From positions 1 to 64,000 of the forward strand of contig NZ_FOWN01000011.1 of NCBI RefSeq assembly GCF_900115465.1: 64,000 nt of DNA, read 5' to 3'. Positions within the stretch are counted from its first letter, which is position 1, and each line of letters starts with the position of its first letter. The stretch is from Halolactibacillus alkaliphilus (GTDB lineage Bacteria; Bacillota; Bacilli; Bacillales; Amphibacillaceae). This document shows, piece by piece, positions 8,871 to 16,319 of the stretch. Below the pieces are notes generated by a model. That model saw only the letters and a program-made list of their open reading frames with translations. It was not told the origin of the DNA and searched no databases. Made by a program: the position numbers and the translations under genes.

Positions 8871-8994
8871 GATGTACTATCATTAGATAAAAGCAAGGTA
8901 AATTTAATAAGACTATGCAAGTGAATGGCTGGACCGTCAAACTTAGAGGGTGAATTTGAACGATGTAAAACATTTCTTTTTTTAATTAATTTAT

Positions 8995-9010
8995 AAAGCG
9001 CTTTCGGTAA
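8995..9010. promoter_or_regulatory. Second operator-like site in the transporter leader
   Basis: AAAGCGCTTTCGGTAA carries the perfect core AAAGCGCTTT. It lies about 190 nt downstream of the predicted transcription start, so it would act as a roadblock or looping site unless a second promoter lies nearby; none is clear. Confidence 0.5.
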
Positions 9011-9076
9011 CAATGGGTACGCTTTAAAAGTGAGAGGAATCTGAGGCGGTTTAAGTCGAAAAAAACAGGGAATCTT

Positions 9077-9086
9077 AAGGAGGTGA
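9077..9086 (+). promoter_or_regulatory. Orphan perfect Shine-Dalgarno sequence in the leader
   Basis: AAGGAGGTGA is a full match to the 16S rRNA 3' end, but it has no usable start codon after it: GTG at 9083 meets a stop after two codons. The true gene starts 78 nt later with its own site (AGGGGG, 9150-9155). Such orphan sites in leaders can bind 30S subunits and shield mRNA 5' ends (the STAB-SD of cry3A). Confidence 0.5.
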
Positions 9087-9163
9087 GTCAATAATCACAT
9101 TACGTTAATAGTTGAAAATGCTTGAAACATTCGATTGCTAATTAAAATTAGGGGGAAACAAAC

Positions 9164-10480
9164 ATGTCAAAATTATTTAAAGTATTTTTAGTAGGGTTAC
9201 TTAGTGTATTATTGATGACAGCATGTGGCAGCGATGATACATCGACTGAAGACACATCAACTGACGACTCAACAACAGAAGATACATCAGCAGATACTGG
9301 TGATGACAAAGAAGCGGTAACATTAACGTTTTGGGAATTCGGTAACACAGGCTATGACGTACTAATTGAAGAGTATATGGAAGCAAATTCACACGTAACA
9401 ATTGAACTACAAAATATGGATATGAATGATTTACACGATAATCTATTTACATCATTATCTGCAGGATCAGGTGCACCTGATGTAGCAATGGTTGAAGTAA
9501 ACCAATTAGAACGTTACCGTGATGCAGAAGACAGGTTCCATAATCTAATGGATTTTGGTGCTGCTGATGTTGAGGGGAACTTCTTAGACTGGGTATGGCG
9601 TACTGGTGAAAACGCTGATGGATCGTTCATGTTTGGTTTACCAACAGATATTGGTCCAACAGTAATGTATTACCGTACAGACGTATTTGAAGAGGCTGGA
9701 TTCGATCCATCTCCTGAAGCAGTAGGTGAGTTAATTCAAACATGGGATGACTTTGAAAGAGTTGCTCAAGAAATTTATGCTGAAACAGGTAAAATTATGA
9801 CTGATGGTGCAGAACTTGTCTTTAATGCACGTCGTGATCAAGCACCAGAACACTTCTTTAACACAGAAGATGAATTAATCGTTGAAGAACATGACCACAT
9901 CCGCAACGCTTATGATTATACTGTTAGCTTAATCGAACAAGACTTAATTGGTAACATTCAATTATGGACACCGGAATGGTTTGCAGGTATGGATGAAGGT
10001 ACTTACGCAACATTATTAGGTCCAGCTTGGATGCAAGGTGTAATTAAAGATAATGCAGAAGCTGGTGTATGGTCTATTACTACATTACCAGAAGGTGCCG
10101 GTAACTGGGGTGGTTCTTACTTAACAGTACCAGCAGAATCTGATTATCCTGAAGAAGCCTATGCATTTATTGAATGGATGACAGCACCAGAACAACAATT
10201 AAAATCTTTCTTAGATTATGGTCTTTTCCCTTCAGCGCCAGCTGTATATGAAGATCCTGAGTTCTTAGATTACTCTGATGAATTCTTCGGTGGCATCAAA
10301 ACAGCACAAGTATTCTCTGAAGCTGCAGAAGCTGTAATCCCTGTTTATAAAGGAAAAGGTTACTATACAGTAAACGATGCATTACAAGAAGCAATTTCTA
10401 ACGTGAATGCTGGAGCAGATCCAGATGAACAATGGAACCAAGCACTCGAACAAGCGGAAAGTGCGTTAGCACGTCAATAA
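9164..10480 (+). CDS. ABC sugar-binding lipoprotein (CUT1 type)
   Basis: 438 residues, family 1 extracellular solute-binding protein. The signal peptide ends in the lipobox 'LMTAC', with Cys21 as the lipidation site, followed by an Asp/Thr/Ser-rich flexible tether (about 22-45). The mature part contains 'LTFWEFGNTGYDVLIEEYME', typical of maltose-type binding proteins, and is strongly acidic. It should capture oligosaccharides outside the membrane for the two permeases downstream. From the neighbouring GH16 enzyme and phosphorylase, the ligand is probably a beta-gluco-oligosaccharide. A strong hairpin separates it from the permease genes. No ATPase gene is present; a shared MsmX-type ATPase is expected elsewhere. 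Confidence 0.9.
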   Translation: MSKLFKVFLVGLLSVLLMTACGSDDTSTEDTSTDDSTTEDTSADTGDDKEAVTLTFWEFGNTGYDVLIEEYMEANSHVTIELQNMDMNDLHDNLFTSLSAGSGAPDVAMVEVNQLERYRDAEDRFHNLMDFGAADVEGNFLDWVWRTGENADGSFMFGLPTDIGPTVMYYRTDVFEEAGFDPSPEAVGELIQTWDDFERVAQEIYAETGKIMTDGAELVFNARRDQAPEHFFNTEDELIVEEHDHIRNAYDYTVSLIEQDLIGNIQLWTPEWFAGMDEGTYATLLGPAWMQGVIKDNAEAGVWSITTLPEGAGNWGGSYLTVPAESDYPEEAYAFIEWMTAPEQQLKSFLDYGLFPSAPAVYEDPEFLDYSDEFFGGIKTAQVFSEAAEAVIPVYKGKGYYTVNDALQEAISNVNAGADPDEQWNQALEQAESALARQ

Positions 10481-10491
10481 ATGAAGAGAAA

Positions 10492-10526
10492 GGGTAAAGA
10501 ATATGGCAGTGCCATATTCTTTACCC
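10492..10526 (+). other. Intercistronic 16-bp hairpin (processing/stabiliser type)
   Basis: GGGTAAAGAATATGGC (10492-10507) pairs perfectly with its complement at 10511-10526 across a 3-nt loop. No T run follows, so it is a poor terminator. Its position just after the binding-protein gene suits protection of the upstream mRNA, giving more binding protein than permease. Confidence 0.75.
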
Positions 10527-10546
10527 CATATTAAGGAGGGACACTC

Positions 10547-11449
10547 ATGAAAAAAAGCCTCGATGAAAAAAAGAAGACTGCTCGAACCGCCTACTTCTTT
10601 ATCTCCCCGTTCTTTATACTTTATGCTGTATTTGGGTTATTCCCGATGCTATTTAGTTTTTACTTAGCCTTCTTCAAATGGAACGGTTTAAGTGATATGA
10701 CTTTTGTTGGCATGGAAAATTTCAATTTTATCTTTAGTGATCCAATTTTCTATGAAGCCATTAAGAATACCTTTATTATCGGGTTGTTAGGTACAGCGCC
10801 ACAGATTATCGTTGGGATTTTACTTGCATTTGCGTTAAACTCAACACTGATTCGCTTTAGAAATGTTTTCCGTACGATGATCTTCTTACCTTATGTTACA
10901 TCTATTGTAGCGGTAGCCATTATCTTTGGTGTTATTTTTAGTAATCAAGAAGCTGGATTTATCAACTATATATTAAGTTATTTCGGTATTGACTCAATTA
11001 ATTGGAACATTCAAAACTGGCCAGTAAAAATCACTATTTCAATCATGGTATTCTGGCGTTGGGTTGGTTATAATACCATCATCTTCTTAGCCGGTATGCA
11101 AAGTATTCCAAATGCTCTGTACGAAGCGGCAAAAATTGATGGAGCAACAGTTTGGCAACAAATTCGTTTAATTACAATTCCGATGCTTAAGCCAACGATT
11201 ACGTTTGTTGTATTTACTGCGACAATTGGGGCATTACAGCTCTTTACAGAACCACTTGTCTTCTTAGGACGTAACCTAAGACAAGAAGGTATTACAATGG
11301 TGGCTTATCTATGGAAGGATGCTTTTGTTTTTAACGCCTTTGGTACGGCATCTGCAGCGGCGATTGTGTTATTCTTTATCATTATTATTATCACAGGAAT
11401 AAATATACTGTTAACCAATCGTATTGATCAGACAAAGAAAGCACGATAG
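10547..11449 (+). CDS. Sugar ABC transporter permease, MalF type
   Basis: 300 residues with six hydrophobic helices. The cytoplasmic EAA loop, which docks the ATPase, is 'EAAKIDGATVWQQIRLITIP' (about residues 195-214). Together with the next gene it forms the membrane channel of a CUT1 importer fed by the lipoprotein at 9164. AAGGAGG lies before the ATG. The next permease gene begins 12 bp after its stop. Confidence 0.92.
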   Translation: MKKSLDEKKKTARTAYFFISPFFILYAVFGLFPMLFSFYLAFFKWNGLSDMTFVGMENFNFIFSDPIFYEAIKNTFIIGLLGTAPQIIVGILLAFALNSTLIRFRNVFRTMIFLPYVTSIVAVAIIFGVIFSNQEAGFINYILSYFGIDSINWNIQNWPVKITISIMVFWRWVGYNTIIFLAGMQSIPNALYEAAKIDGATVWQQIRLITIPMLKPTITFVVFTATIGALQLFTEPLVFLGRNLRQEGITMVAYLWKDAFVFNAFGTASAAAIVLFFIIIIITGINILLTNRIDQTKKAR

Positions 11450-11461
11450 GAGGGGAAAAGA

Positions 11462-12310
11462 ATGAGTAAATCAGAGAATCATAAAACAAAAACCACTATA
11501 CAAAAAGCTGTTGTGTATCTCTTTTTAACGGTCGGTTCATTGTTGTCGCTCTTTCCGTTTTATTGGATGTTCACTATGGCAACACGCACCAATCGTGAAA
11601 TTAATTCGTTTCCACCCCCATTTACACCAGGAGCGGACTTAGTTGGAAACTTCCAAAAAGTTTTAGACAACATGGATTTCTTTGGCTCAATGGCCAATTC
11701 TCTGTTTGTATCAACGAGTATTACGGTAGGTGTTTTATTCTTATGTTCACTCGCAGGTTATTCTTTTGCAAAATTAGAGTTTAAGGGTAAAAAGTTCTTA
11801 TTTTCAGTTATTTTAATTACGATGATGATTCCACCACAATTAGGGCTAATACCTCAATACTATATTATGACACAATTACAGTGGATCAATACATTCCAAG
11901 CTGTCATTGTACCTGGCCTTATTAATGCCTTCGGTATTTTCTGGATGCGACAATATATTCAGGATGCTGTTCCAGATGAACTCATCGAAGCAGCTAAAAT
12001 AGATGGTTGTTCAACATTTAGAATCTATTGGAACATTGTTGCACCAACAGTATTACCAGCTTTTGCGACACTAGGTATTATCGTCTTTATGCAAGCGTGG
12101 AATGATTTCTTATGGCCACTAACTGTTTTAAGAGAGCCATCTATGCACACATTACAAGTTGCTTTACGTACATTAAATGATGCACGTCAAATGGATTACG
12201 GTATGATAATGTCTGGTACGTTCTGGGCAACGGTGCCACTAATCGTTATCTTTTTAATGTTCAATAAACTCTTTATTCAAAGTCTTTCAGAAGGTGCGGT
12301 AAAGAGCTAA
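11462..12310 (+). CDS. Sugar ABC transporter permease, MalG type
   Basis: 282 residues, six hydrophobic helices. The EAA loop 'EAAKIDGCSTFRIYWNIVAP' lies at about residues 177-196, and the C-terminus 'FIQSLSEGAVK' is the usual MalG-type ending. It is the heterodimer partner of the preceding permease. AGGAGGGG precedes the ATG, and a DUF624 gene follows after 28 bp in the same operon. Confidence 0.93.
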   Translation: MSKSENHKTKTTIQKAVVYLFLTVGSLLSLFPFYWMFTMATRTNREINSFPPPFTPGADLVGNFQKVLDNMDFFGSMANSLFVSTSITVGVLFLCSLAGYSFAKLEFKGKKFLFSVILITMMIPPQLGLIPQYYIMTQLQWINTFQAVIVPGLINAFGIFWMRQYIQDAVPDELIEAAKIDGCSTFRIYWNIVAPTVLPAFATLGIIVFMQAWNDFLWPLTVLREPSMHTLQVALRTLNDARQMDYGMIMSGTFWATVPLIVIFLMFNKLFIQSLSEGAVKS

Positions 12311-12338
12311 TTTTTTAAAAACTATGGGAGGAATAAAC

Positions 12339-12971
12339 ATGTCAAACAAAATTCATGTCGTTGCTGGATGGTTATCGCAGTTTATTATATTGAATGTGCT
12401 ATGGGTGACCTTTACGATCCTCGGCCTCGGTATTTTAGGTGTTATGCCAGCAACGGTTGCTGTTTTTAGTGTCTCAAGAGACTTGATTCATCGCAAAGAA
12501 GATGTGTCACTACCTGTTTATTTCTTCCGCTACTATAAACAATCATTTTTGCTTGCAAATGCTTTTGGTGCATTATTTCTTGCATTAGGTTATATCGGGT
12601 ATGTTAATTTTAGGTTTATCCCATTCTTTTACCCGGATTATTTACACGTTTACCTCATAAGTATTGTCATTGCTTTAGGTGTTGTACTAGGGCTGACGTT
12701 TATTAATTTGTTTTCGGTCATGGCGCATTATGACTTAAAAGGATTTCAATATGTAAGGAATGCCTTTAGCCTCGTATTTGCTGAACCAGGATTAATGCTA
12801 ATGCAACTTTTTTGGTTAGTTGCGTATGCGCTTATTCTCATTTTCTTACCAAGAGTAGCTATTTTGATTGGTGTCAGTATGTTTAGTTATTTGATCATGG
12901 CAATACATTTATCTCGCTTTGAGCGGATAAAGCGGAAAAGTGACGCGCAAAAATTACTTGCTAATATGTAA
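12339..12971 (+). CDS. DUF624 (YesL-like) membrane protein
   Basis: 210 residues with four or five hydrophobic helices. 'LGLGILGVMPATVAVFSVSR' (about 25-45) and 'YYKQSFLLANAFGALF' are typical of DUF624/YesL. Family members sit next to CUT1 transporters and YesM/YesN systems in many Firmicutes; their biochemical role is unknown, and a transporter-accessory or sensing function is assumed. The start was set at 12339 rather than the ATG at 12324, because GGGAGG falls between the two with 8-9 nt to the second ATG. A second DUF624 gene lies at 40759 in the xylan locus. Confidence 0.8.
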   Translation: MSNKIHVVAGWLSQFIILNVLWVTFTILGLGILGVMPATVAVFSVSRDLIHRKEDVSLPVYFFRYYKQSFLLANAFGALFLALGYIGYVNFRFIPFFYPDYLHVYLISIVIALGVVLGLTFINLFSVMAHYDLKGFQYVRNAFSLVFAEPGLMLMQLFWLVAYALILIFLPRVAILIGVSMFSYLIMAIHLSRFERIKRKSDAQKLLANM

Positions 12972-12996
12972 AGAATTTTGAAAGTGAGGGGTCCAA

Positions 12997-15900
12997 TTGT
13001 ATCAACTCGATGAGAATCATCATTTTAATATTGAAAATTATCAAACCCTACCGACGTTCTCCAGTTTTTTACCGGGTGTAGCCGGTGAAAGTGGTTTACC
13101 GATTTGGGCTTTTTATGTCAACCGTGGTCAAGGGATTGCCAGTTTTGGTGTACAAGATAAAGACCATGCGATTATGGAGTTTTTACCAGCTGACAAATCA
13201 TATCAACTCGTTCAAACGCAGGGATTTCGTACATTTGTAAAAATTATTGATGGAACTTCTAACCAAGTTGTTGAGCCGTTTGCAGCTCATGACACAACTG
13301 GACATACAAAGATGGAAATAGCGGAGAACATGCTCACGTTGCATTACCATCATGAGGTTCATGAATTCAGCTTAACCGTTAACTATTTTGCCTTACCAAA
13401 CACGCCGGTTGCTGGTTTGGTACGACAGGTTACATTTAAAAATCATGCAAAAGATGAGCGGACTTTTGAGTTATTAGATGGCTTACCTAGTATTTTTCCA
13501 AGTGGTGTAGACAATGCGGCATATAAAGAGCTAGGCAATACATTAAAAAGTTGGTTTGATGTGAAAAATCTAGAAAATCAGCTACCGTTTTATTTCCTGC
13601 GAGGCAGTACGGCAGATTCTGCAGAAGTGACACGTATTACTCAAGGGAATTTTTACTATAGTACAGTCTATTTTAGAGGTCAAGAATCGATTGTTAAGCC
13701 AATTATTGATAAAAAACTAATTTTCGGCTCGGATACAACGTTACAAACGACCTTCCCATTCAATCATACCCCATTAAACCAACTTAAAAATCAGACAGAA
13801 CAAACAACGAATCGTGTATCTGGCGGTTTTACACCTATTGATGTCACACTTCAAGAAAGCGAAGAGATCAACTGGTCAACGGTTGTTGGTTATGCGACAA
13901 GTCTAGATCATGTAAATAGTTACGTAAAACAAGAGCTAAGTTATACTATACTTCAAGAAAAAAAACAAGAAGCATTAACTATAACAAATCATATTACATC
14001 ACCTATCACTAGCGAAACTAATGAGGCGCTATTTGATGCGTACAGCCGTCAAAGTTATTTAGATAATGGTTTGCGAGGCGGTTTTCCACATGTGTTTGTG
14101 CATGGAGATAAGGAGACTATTTACTATTTATACTCGCGTAAACATGGCGATTTAGAACGAGATTATAACTTCTTCTCATTAAGCCCAACGTATTATTCTC
14201 AAGGGAATGGAAATTATCGTGATATTAACCAAAACAGACGATGTGATGTTTTCTTTGAACCAAAAGTAAAAGATTATAACTTAAAAATGTTTATGAACCT
14301 CATTCAATTAGATGGATATAATCCACTTGGTGTGAAGGGTGTTCGTTTCACGTTGAAAACAGAGGATTTCGACTTTGACATGTATCTTGATAAAGATGAT
14401 ATTGTCTCACTTAAAGCTTTCTTTGATAAAAGTTATACACCAGGAGAGTTAAAGCACTACATTGAAGAGGAGCGTATATCTTTAAAGACAGATTTTGAGC
14501 TGTTTTTAGCACATGTACTGAGCGAATCTGATGAGAATTTTGAAGCGGAATATCACGAAGGATTTTGGGTAGATCATTGGACGTATAATCTGGATTTAAT
14601 TGAAAGCTATTTAGCGATTTATCCGGATCTGACGAAGGAACTATATTTTGCTAAAGATTATCGTTTCTTTAATAGCCCAGCAGAAGTAAAAAAACGTGAG
14701 GATAAATACGTTTTAGTCGGGGATGACTTACGTCAATACAATGCCTTGCATATGAATAAAGATAAACCACAATCAGATTGGGTAAGAACATTAAAAGACC
14801 CTGATGTTGTATATGAGACAACCCTTTACAGCAAATTATTAACGCTAGGCCTTGTCAAAACAGCTACCTTAGCACCATTTGGCTTAGGTATTGAAATGGA
14901 AGCAGATAAGCCAGGTTGGAATGATTCACTCAACGGGCTACCGGGGATGATTGGCTCATCAACATCGGAACTGTATGAAGTGAAGCGGTTATTTGATTTA
15001 TTGTTAGCTGTAAATCATTCTGAAACGGTCGCTATACCGGTGGAAGTGGATGAACTTTTAACACATGTTGTTGCAGCTATTCAAGAATACACTAAGGGTG
15101 AACAGTCTGAACAAGCTTACTGGCATGACGTGGCGACCCATCGTGAAAATTATCGTCACAAGATTTATAAAGGTCTTTCTGGTGATGAAGTTATGTCTTC
15201 AACAGATGATTTAAGAGAGAAGCTACAGTTATTAAATTCTCGCATTAAACAAGCGATTAAGGCTGTAGAGAGCTTCGATTCTGAACTCATACCGACTTAC
15301 TTCTACTTTGAATTAGCTGATAAAGTGAGTTATACATCAAATGAAAAAATAGATGTCGAAAGCTTAACGTTTAAAGCTAAAGCGGTGACGCCTTTCTTAG
15401 AGGGATTAGTCAAAGCATTGAAATTAAAAGAGGACAAGGAAGCAGCAAAAGCATTATACAACCAAGTGAAACAGTCAAATATTTATGATCAAAAGCTAGG
15501 AATGTATAAAACGTCCATGTCCATTAAGGGCGAGAAAGACGAGCTTGGACGAGCTAGCGCGTTTACGCCGGGTTGGTTAGAAAATGAATCTGTTTTTCTT
15601 CACATGGAATATAAGTACTTATTAGCCACATTAAAGTCGGGTTTAACAGAAGAATTCTATGCGGATATGAAACAGGCCCTTATCCCATTCTTAGATCCTA
15701 AAATGTATGGGCGTTCAACGCTTGAAAACAGTTCATTTATTGCAAGTTCAGCAAATCCAGATCCTGATGTGCACGGTAGAGGCTTTGTTGCGAGATTAAG
15801 TGGCTCGACAATTGAGTTTATGAATATGTGGTTTGTTATGATGACAGGTGGTAAACCTTTTGTGATGGCAGATGATACATTAACTTTAGCCCTCCGCCCA

Positions 15901-16149
15901 CAATTACCTGGTTGGATGTTTAAAGCTAACGGTGAAGTAAAAGTCAACTTCTTAGGTCAAGTAAACGTAGCATATAGTAATCCTAGCCGTACCGATACTT
16001 TTGGAGAACGAGGCGTTGGCCCGGTACGTTATACGTTAACGATGAAAGACGGTTCTATAGAAATAATAGAAGGCCCTTACATTAAAGGTGATCGTGCGTA
16101 TGATGTTCGTTCTGGTAACGTCATAGATATTCAGTGTGAGTTAGCTTAA
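12997..16149 (+). CDS. Inverting beta-glucan phosphorylase (GH94/GH149/GH161 group)
   Basis: 1050 residues, cytoplasmic. An N-terminal beta-sandwich-like part ('GLPIWAFYVNRGQGIASFG', about 33-51) is followed by an (alpha/alpha)6 catalytic region. 'KPGWNDSLNGLPG' at about 638-650 corresponds to the catalytic-acid loop of this group (Asp643 is the candidate), and 'YGRSTLENSSFIASSANPDP' and 'FVARLSGSTIEF' follow near 905-945. Such enzymes cleave beta-glucosidic bonds with phosphate, giving glucose 1-phosphate. Length and context (GH16 endoglucanase, oligosaccharide importer) favour a beta-1,3-oligoglucan phosphorylase of GH161 type. A 1,2-beta-oligoglucan phosphorylase of GH94 is the main alternative. 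The start is TTG at 12997 with GTGAGGGG 5 nt upstream; no ATG occurs for about 60 codons. Confidence 0.72.
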   Translation: MYQLDENHHFNIENYQTLPTFSSFLPGVAGESGLPIWAFYVNRGQGIASFGVQDKDHAIMEFLPADKSYQLVQTQGFRTFVKIIDGTSNQVVEPFAAHDTTGHTKMEIAENMLTLHYHHEVHEFSLTVNYFALPNTPVAGLVRQVTFKNHAKDERTFELLDGLPSIFPSGVDNAAYKELGNTLKSWFDVKNLENQLPFYFLRGSTADSAEVTRITQGNFYYSTVYFRGQESIVKPIIDKKLIFGSDTTLQTTFPFNHTPLNQLKNQTEQTTNRVSGGFTPIDVTLQESEEINWSTVVGYATSLDHVNSYVKQELSYTILQEKKQEALTITNHITSPITSETNEALFDAYSRQSYLDNGLRGGFPHVFVHGDKETIYYLYSRKHGDLERDYNFFSLSPTYYSQGNGNYRDINQNRRCDVFFEPKVKDYNLKMFMNLIQLDGYNPLGVKGVRFTLKTEDFDFDMYLDKDDIVSLKAFFDKSYTPGELKHYIEEERISLKTDFELFLAHVLSESDENFEAEYHEGFWVDHWTYNLDLIESYLAIYPDLTKELYFAKDYRFFNSPAEVKKREDKYVLVGDDLRQYNALHMNKDKPQSDWVRTLKDPDVVYETTLYSKLLTLGLVKTATLAPFGLGIEMEADKPGWNDSLNGLPGMIGSSTSELYEVKRLFDLLLAVNHSETVAIPVEVDELLTHVVAAIQEYTKGEQSEQAYWHDVATHRENYRHKIYKGLSGDEVMSSTDDLREKLQLLNSRIKQAIKAVESFDSELIPTYFYFELADKVSYTSNEKIDVESLTFKAKAVTPFLEGLVKALKLKEDKEAAKALYNQVKQSNIYDQKLGMYKTSMSIKGEKDELGRASAFTPGWLENESVFLHMEYKYLLATLKSGLTEEFYADMKQALIPFLDPKMYGRSTLENSSFIASSANPDPDVHGRGFVARLSGSTIEFMNMWFVMMTGGKPFVMADDTLTLALRPQLPGWMFKANGEVKVNFLGQVNVAYSNPSRTDTFGERGVGPVRYTLTMKDGSIEIIEGPYIKGDRAYDVRSGNVIDIQCELA

Positions 16150-16158
16150 AGGTGATAG

Positions 16159-16187
16159 AGAAGAGATCGAAAGGTCTCTTTTCTTAT
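16159..16187 (+). terminator. Terminator after the phosphorylase gene
   Basis: AAGAGATC (16161-16168), a GAAA tetraloop and GGTCTCTT (16173-16180) are followed by TTCTTAT. It separates the importer/phosphorylase unit from the GH16 gene. Confidence 0.75.
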
Positions 16188-16197
16188 AACCAAAAAA

Positions 16198-16246
16198 GAA
16201 AGCGCTTTCGTAATTTTCGCTCGTTTATTTGGAAAACTTTCGTTAC
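16198..16246. promoter_or_regulatory. Operator cluster before the GH16 gene
   Basis: GAAAGCGCTTTCG (16198-16210) is a palindrome of the locus type. It is followed by the half-site TTTTCGCTCG (about 16214-16223) and GAAAACTTTCG (16232-16242), which matches the inverted repeat before the LacI gene. No clear -35/-10 pair was found, so the promoter is unplaced. Confidence 0.6.
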
Positions 16247-16249
16247 TTC

Positions 16250-16259
16250 AAAGGAGGTG
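16250..16259 (+). promoter_or_regulatory. Second orphan Shine-Dalgarno, in the GH16 leader
   Basis: AAAGGAGGTG lies 61 nt before the GH16 start, which has its own AAGGAGG (16304-16312 region). A TTG right after the orphan site opens a 12-codon frame ending at a TAA near 16298, but with only 1-2 nt spacing it is unlikely to be translated. It parallels the orphan site at 9077 in the same locus. Confidence 0.45.
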
Positions 16260-16319
16260 TTGCTAAATAAAAAGCTTCATTTTAAATACCTGTATTACTA
16301 ATCTTAAGGAGGAACGTAA

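Noticed and set aside
8971-8988. Terminator of a small RNA in the transporter leader
   Set aside because: The T run is preceded by only a 4-bp stem, too weak to call.
16256-16300. 12-codon leader peptide (TTG start) before GH16
   Set aside because: The start lies only 1-2 nt from the Shine-Dalgarno, too close for translation; reported as an orphan site instead.
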